Positions 19,236 to 29,018 of a stretch of DNA of 64,000 nt are shown one piece after another (the stretch's first letter is position 1; every line of letters starts with the position of its first letter). The position numbers and the translations under genes were made by a program. Below the pieces are notes generated by a model. It did no database searches. It saw nothing but the letters and a program-made list of their open reading frames with translations, and had not been told where the DNA came from. The DNA lies in NCBI RefSeq assembly GCF_002204795.1, contig NZ_NIXO01000001.1, positions 310,001 to 374,000 of the forward strand, read 5' to 3'. Origin of the DNA: Pseudomonas sp. K2I15 (GTDB lineage Bacteria > Pseudomonadota > Gammaproteobacteria > Pseudomonadales > Pseudomonadaceae).

Positions 19236-19285
19236 AGCCGGTATTGAAACGGAAGTTTCTAGAAGTTTTCCGTTTCCTATCGGCT
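19236..19285 (+). other. Intercistronic hairpin after the first fimbrial gene
   Basis: Arms AGCCG + GAAACGGAA (19236-19254) pair with TTCCGTTTC + CGGCT (19268-19285) around a 13-base loop, with a small internal loop. There is no T-run, so it is more likely an mRNA-stabilising or processing hairpin than a terminator. Confidence 0.55.
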
Positions 19286-19341
19286 GCGCTCATCGGTTTA
19301 TTTGTTGGGTAACTGTTACTTTTAATGTGCGGGAGAACTCG

Positions 19342-20058
19342 GTGAGTAGTCTTTCAAGGGGCACTATGGCGCTGCTGTGGTGTGCAAGTTGTGCTTTATT
19401 TTTTTCCTGCATGGCAGTAGCAGACGGTATGCAGCCCGAAACAACGGTTGTCGTTCTTTATGAAGAGGATGGAGAGGCGACGATCAACATAAGAAACACG
19501 GATGCCGGCCCTGCGCTACTTCATTCGGTCATTGAGAATATCCCCGAGGACCAGGAACCACTGTTGATTGTCACGCCGCCCATTACCCGCGTAGAAAGCG
19601 GCGAAACGCAGCTTGTGCGTTTTATCGGTACTCTTAAAGAGCCCCTCAAGACCCAGCGGTTGAAGCGTATTTCGTTCGAGGGGATTCCCCAGGCGCGTGC
19701 ACCGGGGGGCACCACCATCGGAATTACCCTACGACAGAACCTGCCGCTGATCCTGCACCCGAAGGGGTTGCCCCGGCATCAATCGCCGTGGGAGTTGCTC
19801 AAATGGAAGCGGGAAGGCGAGCAACTGACCGTTCATAACGACAGTGCCTACGTAGTTCGCCTGGGACTGGAAGTACAACTGCACCCGCAAAAGCACCTGG
19901 CCATCTTGCCGCGGACCTATATTTTGCCCGGGGAAGTACTGATCGCCCAGGTTGACGGATCATTAACGGGCGTGGCTTCGGTCGAGTTTCATCCGGCCAC
20001 GGTCTACGGGTATATGGTCGACAGCTACCGCGCCGCTCTTGTTGCTGATGCAGGTTGA
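19342..20058 (+). CDS. Periplasmic pilus chaperone
   Basis: 238 residues with a signal sequence ending CMAVADG. It has the two immunoglobulin-like domains of PapD-type chaperones: VVVLYEEDGEATINIRNTDAGPALLHS, then the Pro/Arg-rich region ITRVESGETQLVRFIG and the beta-F1-G1 equivalent GITLRQNLPLILHPKGL, which donates a strand to subunits. GTG 19342 is chosen because GGGAG is 6 bases before it; an upstream in-frame GTG at 19327 has none. The usher starts 7 bp after the stop. It delivers subunits to the outer-membrane usher. Confidence 0.85.
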   Translation: MSSLSRGTMALLWCASCALFFSCMAVADGMQPETTVVVLYEEDGEATINIRNTDAGPALLHSVIENIPEDQEPLLIVTPPITRVESGETQLVRFIGTLKEPLKTQRLKRISFEGIPQARAPGGTTIGITLRQNLPLILHPKGLPRHQSPWELLKWKREGEQLTVHNDSAYVVRLGLEVQLHPQKHLAILPRTYILPGEVLIAQVDGSLTGVASVEFHPATVYGYMVDSYRAALVADAG

Positions 20059-20065
20059 GCGTGCC

Positions 20066-22594
20066 ATGAGAACAATGAATATCGCAGGGCTGCGGCCCTC
20101 GCGCCAACCAGTTGTCAGCTCCCCGGTTTTCTGGGTTTGCCGTACGAAGATTTTCATGGGGCTTGCAACGCTATGGGGCCTGCCCGGCTACGCCCCGGCG
20201 ATTGAGTTGGGGGAGGGCTTTGATCTTGCCGCCTTGACCAGTCATGGGATTGACCCGAAGGTCTCTGATTACTTTCGCAGTGCCGCGCGGTTTCGTGAGG
20301 GGGTCCATGTGGTGGGCCTGCGAGTCAACGGAGCCCCGCTGGGGCTGGTGGATGCGCGCTTCGATTACCAGGGGCAACTGTGCTTTACCCGCGGGCTGCT
20401 GGAAAAGGCTGGTTTGTGGGTGCCCACTGCAGTGATTCGCCAGGGGATTGCGCCGGATCAGGCTTGTCATGACTTTCTCGGCCAGTATCCCGCGACGATG
20501 GTGAGACTGCGCCCTGGCAGCGATGAGGTCTCGCTGGTGGTGCCGACCCAGTCCTTGCGCGAGCCAGAATGGGAGCCCGGGAGTTTTTCCCAGGGTGGGG
20601 CCGCGGCCTTGTTCAACTATGATGTATTGGCGTTCGATACCCGCTCGCGCGGGGCGCCCAGCCGTTATGTATCTGCTTATACCGAGGCGGGGTTCAACCT
20701 GGGTAACTGGGTTGTCCGTAGTCGTCAGTTCTATGTTTCCGACAATGGCAAGACCAGCACCGAGCATGTGCATGCTTATGCCCAGCGCGATATTGCCGCG
20801 TTGCGGTCGACGTTCCAGGTAGGTCAAATTTCCAGCAACAATCCGGTATTTGGCGGAATTCAGCTGTCGGGCGTGCAGTTTTCCCCAGACGGACAGTCTC
20901 GAACGCCCTCTGCTGGCAACGCCGTGGTGGTCGAAGGTCTGGCCCAGGGCCAGTCGCGTATCGAAGTGCGCCAGGCAGGTGTGTTGATTCACACCACGCT
21001 GGTGCCGGATGGGCCATTCAGGCTGACTGGCTTGCCGTTGCTTAATGGCACCAGCGACCTTGACGTAACCGTGATTGACGTCCGGGATGCAAAGCGCAGT
21101 TTCGTGGTGCCGGCAGCGTCCTTTCGAGGGATGGCCCCGGTAACGCCTGGTTATTACTTCTCCCTTGGCAAAGTGCGCGAGCGCTCAACCGACGACATTG
21201 AGCAGCCGGTAGTTGCCATGGGCAGCGGGACCTGGGGTGTTGGGCGGGGTGCATCGGTGGGTTTCGGATTGCTCAGTACCGATGACTATCAAGCCGCAGG
21301 CGGCACCCTGAGCAGCGTCTTTTTCCAGCGGGTTTCCGTGGGCCTGCGCCACAATCTTTCCCGTGACGGGCTGGACGAATTATCCGGAGCACGCAGCACG
21401 CTGTCCCTTAGCAGTCCGTTGGTCGCCGGTATCGACATCAGCCTGAGCGCCACCACACAGACCCGGGGTTACCGCGAGGTACTGGAAGCGGGACAGTCAT
21501 CAAGGGTCGATGATCTGGATGCCCGCTTCAAGAATCAGTACACGGCGGGTTTGAGTTGGGCCGAGCCGTCACTGGGTGGCTTCTCAATCAGCTATACCCG
21601 CAGCTCACAATTTGACGGACAAGCAACCGGGCATCTGTTTGCCTCGTGGAACAAAACGTTCAGTGGCGCCGATGTTTCGTTGATTGCCGATTCGCAGGTC
21701 GGCGGATCGCAGTCGCGCAATCAAAACGGTTTTGTCAGGAGTCGCCGTGAGGAGCAGGGGCCGGGAGGCGTGTCGATGCGGCTTCAGGTCAGCGTCCCCC
21801 TGGGAGAAGACCGTCGCCTGAGATCCTACGCCAGCCGTCGTGGCGACAGGTTCGATGTGGGCACCGCGCTCAGTGAACGGGTCAATGAGTATGTGAACTA
21901 TGAGGTGGGTGCGGAGCGGGATGTTGCCGAGCGTGAGCAAACGGTTCGCGGCCATGTGGACGTGATGCCGCGCTATACCCGTGTCGGGCTCGGCGTGAGC
22001 CGCGACCCGTTGGGCACCAGTTATACCGGGCAACTGCACGGTGGCGTTGTGGCCCATGAGCGCGGGCTGACGTTCTCGCCCTACAGCGTTCAAGACACCT
22101 TCGGCATCCTCTCTGTGGGTGATATTGGCGCCGCCAGGGTCGCGACCCCTCAGGGGCCGGTCTGGACGGACTACCGAGGGCATGCGGTGATTGCCGGCCT
22201 GCCGGCCTATACCAGCAGTCGCATTGAGGTACAGACCCAATCCCTGCCCAAGCGCGTCGATCTGAAGAACGGTACCAAGGTCCTCGCCGCCGGTCGCGGG
22301 TCCTTCAATACTGTGGATTTCGATGTGGTGAAAGTTCGCCGCGTACTGCTTGAAGCGCAAGACGAACAGGGGCGTCCTCTGCCTCAAGGCGCCTCGGTGT
22401 TCAGCAAGGACAATACCTTCCTGACCAGCGTCGTGGGGGAGGGAATGATCTTCCTGAACAATCTCAGTGAGCAGCAAACCCTGCATGTCTCACTGCCAGA
22501 CTCAAGCATCTGCCTGTTGCACCTGAACCCTGAGCAAGAGATCAACGATGACAAACTCTACGAAACGGCTGGGGCGGTGTGTGTTGCCCGCTGA
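20066..22594 (+). CDS. Fimbrial outer-membrane usher
   Basis: 842 residues. The order is: signal region, N-terminal chaperone-binding domain (GEGFDLAALTSHGIDPKVSDYF in part), a long beta-barrel with a plug region (FRLTGLPLLNGTSDLDVTV, VVPAASFRGMAPVTPGYYFSLG), and C-terminal domains ending with a Cys pair (SSICLLHL, AGAVCVAR). The PF00577-type motif GGIQLSGVQFSPDG is visible. It forms the secretion pore for subunit export and polymerisation. ATG 20066 is the likely start; other in-frame codons overlap the chaperone. The minor subunit gene begins inside its last 47 bp. Confidence 0.9.
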   Translation: MRTMNIAGLRPSRQPVVSSPVFWVCRTKIFMGLATLWGLPGYAPAIELGEGFDLAALTSHGIDPKVSDYFRSAARFREGVHVVGLRVNGAPLGLVDARFDYQGQLCFTRGLLEKAGLWVPTAVIRQGIAPDQACHDFLGQYPATMVRLRPGSDEVSLVVPTQSLREPEWEPGSFSQGGAAALFNYDVLAFDTRSRGAPSRYVSAYTEAGFNLGNWVVRSRQFYVSDNGKTSTEHVHAYAQRDIAALRSTFQVGQISSNNPVFGGIQLSGVQFSPDGQSRTPSAGNAVVVEGLAQGQSRIEVRQAGVLIHTTLVPDGPFRLTGLPLLNGTSDLDVTVIDVRDAKRSFVVPAASFRGMAPVTPGYYFSLGKVRERSTDDIEQPVVAMGSGTWGVGRGASVGFGLLSTDDYQAAGGTLSSVFFQRVSVGLRHNLSRDGLDELSGARSTLSLSSPLVAGIDISLSATTQTRGYREVLEAGQSSRVDDLDARFKNQYTAGLSWAEPSLGGFSISYTRSSQFDGQATGHLFASWNKTFSGADVSLIADSQVGGSQSRNQNGFVRSRREEQGPGGVSMRLQVSVPLGEDRRLRSYASRRGDRFDVGTALSERVNEYVNYEVGAERDVAEREQTVRGHVDVMPRYTRVGLGVSRDPLGTSYTGQLHGGVVAHERGLTFSPYSVQDTFGILSVGDIGAARVATPQGPVWTDYRGHAVIAGLPAYTSSRIEVQTQSLPKRVDLKNGTKVLAAGRGSFNTVDFDVVKVRRVLLEAQDEQGRPLPQGASVFSKDNTFLTSVVGEGMIFLNNLSEQQTLHVSLPDSSICLLHLNPEQEINDDKLYETAGAVCVAR

Positions 22595-23147
22595 GCCTGG
22601 AAGCCTGCGGCTGGGGCTTATGCTGTACCTCTTGCTCTTTGTAATCGCCATGGCGAACGAGGCGCGTGCTGATACGTGTCGACTGTCCTTGAGTCAGCCG
22701 CGGATTGACTATGGTCCTGTTCGGCATGGGCAGCAGGATAGCCAATCGGTGTCCTTGGGCACGCGTACCCTGCACCTGAACGTTGTCTGTGCTGATGCGT
22801 CGGTGATGGCGTTGCGATTTAGCGGCGTGCCAGCGGATGGCCAGGGATTCCGCTTTGGTCGCCAGGGGCAATTCACCCTGAACCTCAAGCACGCCCAGGT
22901 CGATGGCCAGGCTGTTGAATGGGCAGTCGCCCACTTGCCCGGCGAACCTGCCACCGGGCGCCTTTTGCCTGGCCAGACGCTGGTTGCGCGAGCGGCAGGA
23001 GTGCCAGTGGCAGGCCGTCGGTTGACGGCCCAGGTGGATGTTGATGCCCGCCTGCCTTCCGCCGCCCTCGGGGTACGCAGCGAGACGCTGCTGGAGGGCC
23101 TGGGAAACCTTGAGCTGGTCAGCCTGGCTGTTCCACCGAACCGATGA
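22548..23147 (+). CDS. Minor fimbrial protein or tip adhesin-like subunit
   Basis: 199 residues with a signal peptide ending EARADT. A Cys pair (CRLSLSQ and LNVVCADA), the phrase PRIDYGPVR and C-terminal GNLELVSLAV are typical of pilin-domain proteins. It is single-domain, so it is not a classical two-domain adhesin. AAGAG precedes ATG 22548. It overlaps the usher end by 47 bp and its own last 29 bp overlap the 3' end of the opposite-strand ABC gene. Role inferred from position as last cluster gene. Confidence 0.7.
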   Translation: MTNSTKRLGRCVLPAEPGSLRLGLMLYLLLFVIAMANEARADTCRLSLSQPRIDYGPVRHGQQDSQSVSLGTRTLHLNVVCADASVMALRFSGVPADGQGFRFGRQGQFTLNLKHAQVDGQAVEWAVAHLPGEPATGRLLPGQTLVARAAGVPVAGRRLTAQVDVDARLPSAALGVRSETLLEGLGNLELVSLAVPPNR

Positions 23148-23856
23148 AATTGGCCAGCTCGGCGGTCTGCGGGTTGGCAAACAGGATTTTCGGGTCGCCG
23201 ACTTCGTGCACCTTGCCTTGGTGCATGAACACCAGCTTGTCACCCACTTCCCGAGCAAAACGCATCTCATGGGTGACCATGATCAGTGTCATCCCATCCT
23301 TGGCCAGCTGGCGCACAACGCTGAGCACTTCGTTGACCAGTTCCGGGTCCAGGGCCGAGGTGATCTCATCGCACAGCAACACCTTGGGCGACATGGCCAG
23401 TGCCCGGGCGATCGCTACCCGCTGCTGTTGGCCGCCGGACAAACGATCGGGAAAGGCGTCAAACTTCTCCCCCAACCCCACCCGCTCGAGCATTTGTCGC
23501 GCCAGTTGCGCGGCCTTGGCTTTAGGCACTTTTTGCACGACTTGCGGGGCGAGCATGACGTTTTCCCCCACGGTCAGGTGCGGGAACAGGTTGAACTGCT
23601 GGAACACCATGCCGACTTTCTGGCGCAAGGTACGCAGGTCGGCGCGGGCGGCGTCGAGGTATTCGCCGTCGACCTCAATCACCCCGTCGTTGATCGACTC
23701 CAGGCCATTGAGGGTGCGCAGCAAGGTGGATTTACCCGAGCCGCTGCGGCCGATGATCGCGACCACCTGGCCTTCTTCTACCGTCAGGTCGATGCCCTTG
23801 AGTACATGGTGATCGCCGTAATACTTATGCAGGGCGGAAATTCTAAGCAGAGGCAT
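23119..23856 (-). CDS. Amino-acid ABC transporter ATP-binding protein
   Basis: 245 residues, the usual length of GlnQ/HisP-type ATPases. Walker A GRSGSGKST (about 36-44), Q-loop FQQFNLFPHLT, signature LSGGQQQRVAIARAL, Walker B VLLCDEITSALDPE and switch His in VTHEM. It begins MPLLRISALHKYYGDHHVLKG. ATG 23856 has GGAG 6 bases upstream; the longer frame runs into the permease. Last gene of the four-gene importer. The substrate is probably a polar amino acid or similar. Confidence 0.93.
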   Translation of the reverse strand: MPLLRISALHKYYGDHHVLKGIDLTVEEGQVVAIIGRSGSGKSTLLRTLNGLESINDGVIEVDGEYLDAARADLRTLRQKVGMVFQQFNLFPHLTVGENVMLAPQVVQKVPKAKAAQLARQMLERVGLGEKFDAFPDRLSGGQQQRVAIARALAMSPKVLLCDEITSALDPELVNEVLSVVRQLAKDGMTLIMVTHEMRFAREVGDKLVFMHQGKVHEVGDPKILFANPQTAELANFIGSVEQPG

Positions 23857-24493
23857 GCAGTCTCCTTTCCAGGTAGCGCGCACTGAGGGACAAGGGGTAG
23901 CAGAGCAGGAAGTAACCGAGCGCTACCAGGCCGTAGACCATGAAGGGTTCGAAGGTTGCGTTGGCGAGCATGCCGCCGGTCTTGGTCAGTTCGGTAAAGC
24001 CGATAATCGAGGTTACGGCGGTGCCTTTGACCACTTGCACCGAGAAACCCACGGTCGGCGCCACGGCAATGCGCAGCGCCTGGGGCAGGATCACGTAGCG
24101 CAATTGCTCCAGTGGGTTGAGGGCCAGGCTCGCGGACGCCTCCCATTGCCCGTGGGCGATGGAGTCGACGCAGCCACGCCAGATCTCGGCCAGGTAGGCG
24201 CTGGTAAACAGGGTCAAGGCAATCGCTGCCGCCAGCCAGGGCGAAATATCCACGCCGAGCAAGGCAACGCCGAAGAACACCAGGAACAGCTGCATCAACA
24301 GCGGCGTGCCCTGGAACAGTTCGATGTAGGTACGCGCGACGTTGCGCGTGAAGGCCTTGGTGCTGATACGCATGGTCATCACCAGCAAGCCGATCACGCC
24401 GCCGCCGATAAACGCCACCAGCGACAGCAGCAGGGTCCACTGCAAGCCGGTGAGCAGGTTGCGCACGATGTCCCAGAAGGAAAAATCACTCAT
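23843..24493 (-). CDS. Amino-acid ABC transporter permease
   Basis: 216 residues of the HisM/GlnP family, with about five membrane helices. FQGTPLLMQLFLVFFG is the family motif, and the EAA loop is EASASLALNPLEQLRYVILPQALRIAVAP (in order). AGGAATG precedes ATG 24493. It overlaps the ATPase start by 14 bp and the next permease by 4 bp (ATGA), so the genes are translationally coupled. With the neighbouring permease it forms the heterodimeric membrane channel. Confidence 0.92.
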   Translation of the reverse strand: MSDFSFWDIVRNLLTGLQWTLLLSLVAFIGGGVIGLLVMTMRISTKAFTRNVARTYIELFQGTPLLMQLFLVFFGVALLGVDISPWLAAAIALTLFTSAYLAEIWRGCVDSIAHGQWEASASLALNPLEQLRYVILPQALRIAVAPTVGFSVQVVKGTAVTSIIGFTELTKTGGMLANATFEPFMVYGLVALGYFLLCYPLSLSARYLERRLHASA

Positions 24494-25158
24494 CGGGCAT
24501 TCCTCATCACATAGCGCCGGCCGATCCAGTTCAGCAGTTGGCGGATCATCAGTGCCATGCACAGGTAGACCAGAGTGGTCAGCGCATAGGTTTCAAAGGC
24601 ACGGAAGTTGCGCGACTGGATAAAGTTGGCGGCGAAGCTCAGCTCCTCGGTGGCGATCTGCGAGCAGACCGCCGAGCCGAGCATCACGATGATGATCTGG
24701 CTGCTCAGGGCCGGCCAGACCTTGCCCAGTGCCGGCAGCAGCACCACATGGCGGAACGCCTCGAAACGCGTCATCGCCAGTGCTGCCGCCGCTTCCAGTT
24801 GCCCGCGAGGGATCGCCTGGATCCCGGCGCGGATGATCTCGGTGGAGTACGCCCCCAGGTTGATCACCATCGCCAGTACCGCTGCCTGCCATTCGGTGAT
24901 TTTCAGGCCGAGGGACGGCAGGCCGAAGAAGATGAAAAACAACTGCACCAGGAATGGTGTGTTGCGGATCAACTCGACATACACCCCGAAGATCCAGCTG
25001 AACGGCTGGATCTTCCACGCCCGCACCACCGCGCCGACGATTCCCAGCGCTACACCCAGCACTGCGCCGATGGCGGTCAGCTCAAGGGTGAACAGCGCGC
25101 CGCGCAGCAACAGATCGGTATTGGCCAGGACCGGCACAAAGTCGAATTGATAGGCCAT
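24490..25158 (-). CDS. Amino-acid ABC transporter permease
   Basis: 222 residues, HisM/GlnP family. VELIRNTPFLVQLFFIFFGLP is the family motif (in order), and EAAAALAMTRFEAFRHVVLLPALGKVWPAL carries the EAA loop. The first permease of the pair in transcription order, 21 bp after the binding-protein gene. Confidence 0.92.
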   Translation of the reverse strand: MAYQFDFVPVLANTDLLLRGALFTLELTAIGAVLGVALGIVGAVVRAWKIQPFSWIFGVYVELIRNTPFLVQLFFIFFGLPSLGLKITEWQAAVLAMVINLGAYSTEIIRAGIQAIPRGQLEAAAALAMTRFEAFRHVVLLPALGKVWPALSSQIIIVMLGSAVCSQIATEELSFAANFIQSRNFRAFETYALTTLVYLCMALMIRQLLNWIGRRYVMRNAR

Positions 25159-25179
25159 ATCTAACCCTCGTTACCGCGA

Positions 25180-25965
25180 TCAGAGATCAGCCGGCAGCGG
25201 CTCTTTGAGCCACTGCATTGCATTTTTTCCCAGGCTGCCGTCGGCCTTGGCCGCGACCAGGATCTGGTTGACCTTGTCCAGCAGCGCCGGCTCGTTCTTG
25301 TTCACGCCCACGTACACCGGCGAGTCCTTGAGCTTCACTTTCAGTGCCGGCACGCGCTTGGGGTTGCGCTCGCTGATGGCCACCATCACCACGTTGCCGC
25401 TGGCGATCAGGTCCACCTGGCCGGCCAGGTAGGCGGCGATGGTCGAGTTGTTGTCTTCAAAGCGTTTGATTGTGGCTTCTTTAGGCGCAACGGCAGTCAA
25501 CTCGATGTCCTCGATGGCGCCACGGGTCACGCTGATGGTTTTGCCCTTGAGGTCGTCAACCGTGCTGATCGGTGCATCCGGCGGGCCGAACACGGCGAGG
25601 TAGAACGGCGCGTAGGCCCTGGAGAAGTCGATGACCTTCTCGCGCTCGGCGTTCTTGCCCAGGCTGGAAATCACCAGGTCGACCTTGCCGGTCGTGAGGA
25701 ACGGGATGCGGTTGGTGCTGTTGACCGGGGTCAGTTCAAGCTTGACCTTGAGCTGGTCGGCCAGCAGTTTTGCGGTGTCGATGTCCAGGCCGCGGGGTTT
25801 CATGTCCGGGCCCACCGAACCGAACGGCGGGAAGTCCTGAGGCACGGCCACCTTGAGGGTGCCACGGGCGACGATATCGTCCAGACCGTTGGCCTGGGCG
25901 GGCGCCTGGCTCAGCATCAGGCTGGCAAACAGGGCAGTGAGCAGGGCGCTGCAACGCTTGGTCAT
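25180..25965 (-). CDS. Amino-acid ABC transporter substrate-binding protein
   Basis: 261 residues with a signal peptide (cleavage after AQA, about residue 25). Class 3 periplasmic binding fold: LKVAVPQDFPPFGSVG, GLDIDTAKLLADQL, VDLVISSLGKNAEREKVIDFS and GKTISVTRGAIEDIEL. The usual Arg of the ligand site appears in EREKVIDFS context. First gene of the importer operon. It is divergent from the FadR-type regulator 254 bp away, which makes that regulator the likely controller. Substrate not readable. Confidence 0.9.
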   Translation of the reverse strand: MTKRCSALLTALFASLMLSQAPAQANGLDDIVARGTLKVAVPQDFPPFGSVGPDMKPRGLDIDTAKLLADQLKVKLELTPVNSTNRIPFLTTGKVDLVISSLGKNAEREKVIDFSRAYAPFYLAVFGPPDAPISTVDDLKGKTISVTRGAIEDIELTAVAPKEATIKRFEDNNSTIAAYLAGQVDLIASGNVVMVAISERNPKRVPALKVKLKDSPVYVGVNKNEPALLDKVNQILVAAKADGSLGKNAMQWLKEPLPADL

Positions 25966-26219
25966 GGCAACTCTCCGAAAAGGACGAAAGGATTTTCTGA
26001 GTGTTGCCAGTGCACAGCCCATGCCAGCACTGCCCTTATTAGCTGGGAGGCCAGTGGCCGTTGAGTTTCCGCGGTCTTACTGGTCTGAACAGTTGATAAG
26101 CTTTTTGCACCCTTTTCGAGCGTCGACAAAACCTCGCGAGCCCCTTTGGGGCGTGGCTTGCCGGGCGCCGCGAATAGCTTTACAACTAGCCGCTCAGTTG
26201 ACTGGAAACTTGAGTTTTT
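25966..26219. promoter_or_regulatory. Shared control region of transporter and regulator
   Basis: 254 bp between divergent starts. Two 15-bp inverted repeats are visible: ACTG-N7-CAGT at 26079-26093, and AGTT-N7-AACT further right, about 15 bp before the regulator ATG. TGGTCTGAACA inside the first has one mismatch to the FadR-family pattern TNGTNNNACNA. These are candidate operators only. Confidence 0.35.
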
Positions 26220-26915
26220 ATGAATTCCATCGCCCAAGCCGTACCGGAAGTGGCGCTACAAGCCATTCGCAAATTGATCGCTGACGAGGGCTTCGGGCCG
26301 GGCGATGCATTGCCCTCCCAGCGTGATTTGGCGCTGCAATTGGGCGTGAGCCGGGCCTCATTGCGTGAAGCTTTATCATCGCTCAGTGCATTGGGCGTGG
26401 TGAGTGTGCAGCCGGGCAAAGGCGTGTTCGTGCAGGCTGCCGAAGAACTCCCGGGGTTGGCCTGGCCGTTTACGGCGCAGGCAACGCCGCTGGATATCTT
26501 TCAACTGCGCTACGCCCTGGAGGGTTTTGCGGCGGGGTTGGCAGCGGTGACGCTGACCACCGATGAGCTGGACATCCTGGAAGATAATGTCGAGGCGATG
26601 CGCAAGGAGTTAAAGGCCGGCGACTTTGAAGCAGCGGCCCGGCTGGACTTCGAATTCCACCGGCGCATCCTGCTGGCCAGCGGCAATCAGGCGATGGTGA
26701 GCATCCTCAGTGCCAGTGCCGAGGTGTTTCTGGAGAGCCAGAAGCTACCGTTCATCCGGCCGGAGCGGGCCATGGAGACCTGGCAGGAGCACCGCAAGAT
26801 CCTCCGTGCACTGGCCCGGCGCGCCAGTGGGGCGGCGCAGAAAAGCATGCAGGAACACGTACGTAACGCGGCACTGCGTACCGGCATTGCGTTCATCACT
26901 CCCGTGACCCCTTGA
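26220..26915 (+). CDS. FadR-family GntR transcriptional regulator
   Basis: 231 residues. The N-terminal winged helix-turn-helix shows GDALPSQRDLALQLGVSRASLREALSSL (in order), then GVVSVQPGKGVFV as the wing. The C-terminal FCD domain has LRYALEGFAAGLAA, DFEFHRRILLASGN and EHRKILRAL, with Asp and His residues able to bind a metal in the effector pocket. It probably represses the divergent amino-acid importer until an effector acid binds. It is the last gene of the accessory block before trxA. Confidence 0.9.
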   Translation: MNSIAQAVPEVALQAIRKLIADEGFGPGDALPSQRDLALQLGVSRASLREALSSLSALGVVSVQPGKGVFVQAAEELPGLAWPFTAQATPLDIFQLRYALEGFAAGLAAVTLTTDELDILEDNVEAMRKELKAGDFEAAARLDFEFHRRILLASGNQAMVSILSASAEVFLESQKLPFIRPERAMETWQEHRKILRALARRASGAAQKSMQEHVRNAALRTGIAFITPVTP

Positions 26916-27036
26916 GTTGGGCTATACCCAAACTCATGCACCACCATAGCAAGAGTCAATCAGCTGCGGCTTCCTGAACGGGGGAAGGGCGGCTATGATG
27001 GGCAACGTTTTTTTTGCTTACAATCCGGAGACATCC

Positions 27037-27366
27037 ATGAGCAACGATCTTATCAAGCACGTCACCGACGCGACCTTTGAGGCCGAAGTACTCAAGGCTT
27101 CTGGCCCGGTGCTGGTTGACTACTGGGCTGAATGGTGTGGCCCATGCAAAATGATCGCTCCGGTCCTGGACGACATTGCAACCACCTACGAAGGCAAGCT
27201 GACCATTGCCAAGCTGAACATCGACGACAACCAGGAAACTCCGGCCAAGCACGGCGTGCGCGGTATTCCTACGCTGATGCTGTTCAAGGACGGCAATGTC
27301 GAGGCCACCAAGGTTGGCGCGCTGTCGAAGTCCCAGCTGCAAGCTTTCCTCGACGCGAACATCTAA
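27037..27366 (+). CDS. trxA: Thioredoxin
   Basis: 109 residues, standard TrxA length. Active site WCGPC with Cys34 and Cys37; [12 protein letters not shown] and the cis-Pro motif GIPTLMLF are intact. It reduces protein disulphides in the cytoplasm with NADPH from thioredoxin reductase. ATG 27037 follows CGGAG by 6 bases. A strong terminator follows at 27381. Order trxA-rho is the standard Pseudomonas arrangement. Confidence 0.97.
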   Translation: MSNDLIKHVTDATFEAEVLKASGPVLVDYWAEWCGPCKMIAPVLDDIATTYEGKLTIAKLNIDDNQETPAKHGVRGIPTLMLFKDGNVEATKVGALSKSQLQAFLDANI

Positions 27367-27380
27367 GCGTCGTCAAAAAA

Positions 27381-27406
27381 AGCCCCGCAAATAGCGGGGC
27401 TTTTTC
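27381..27406 (+). terminator. Intrinsic terminator of trxA
   Basis: Stem AGCCCCGC / GCGGGGCT with a 5-base AAATA-type loop, followed by TTTTTCG. It is 14 bp after the trxA stop. Confidence 0.92.
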
Positions 27407-27602
27407 GTAAAACAGGGCTAGACGCTCCCAAACTCAGGTGGTACATTCGGCCCCGCACTGGTTTCTCCACTGCCCCCTGCAAGCCGTCGCCGACGCTCTC
27501 CTTTTCGATTAGTACGCGATCCTGTCGCCTTCTCTGCGGCGCGGCCTCATTAAGCCAAAAGCTTAATTTCCCCCCCTCCATAAATGATTACGTCATTCCT
27601 AT
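27407..27602 (+). promoter_or_regulatory. Leader region of rho
   Basis: 196 bp between the trxA terminator and rho. The middle (about 27425-27545) is rich in C and poor in G on the coding strand with many YC dinucleotides, as in rut sites, and a run of C follows at 27570-27576. A perfect hairpin ATTAAGC-CAAAA-GCTTAAT lies at 27549-27567, 35 bp before the ATG. There is no clear Shine-Dalgarno before the rho start. In E. coli rho is controlled by Rho-dependent attenuation in its own leader, which fits this sequence. Confidence 0.5.
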
Positions 27603-28862
<1,260 letters not shown>

Positions 28863-28884
28863 CACGACGCTTCAGGTCCAAAAG

Positions 28885-28915
28885 AATGGCGCCCCTCGGG
28901 GCGCCATTTTTTTTG
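28885..28915 (+). terminator. Intrinsic terminator of rho
   Basis: Stem ATGGCGCCCC / GGGGCGCCAT with a very short loop, followed by a run of eight T. It is 23 bp after the rho stop. Confidence 0.92.
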
Positions 28916-29018
28916 TGTCAAAAAAGGGAGGTTTGAGTTCCGCGCGTGTCAGTTAAGAAACAAAAAGGCGACCGCCATGCCGGTTGCCGTGCTTTTGACC
29001 TGACCGGCCTACTGATTT

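Noticed and set aside
23119..23147. Frameshift or assembly error where the fimbrial and ABC genes overlap
   Set aside because: Both proteins keep full family length and normal C-termini, so the 29-bp convergent overlap appears real.
28946..29018. Small gene starting at 28946 between rho and the acyltransferase
   Set aside because: Its frame runs into the acyltransferase gene and has no ribosome site or domain features.
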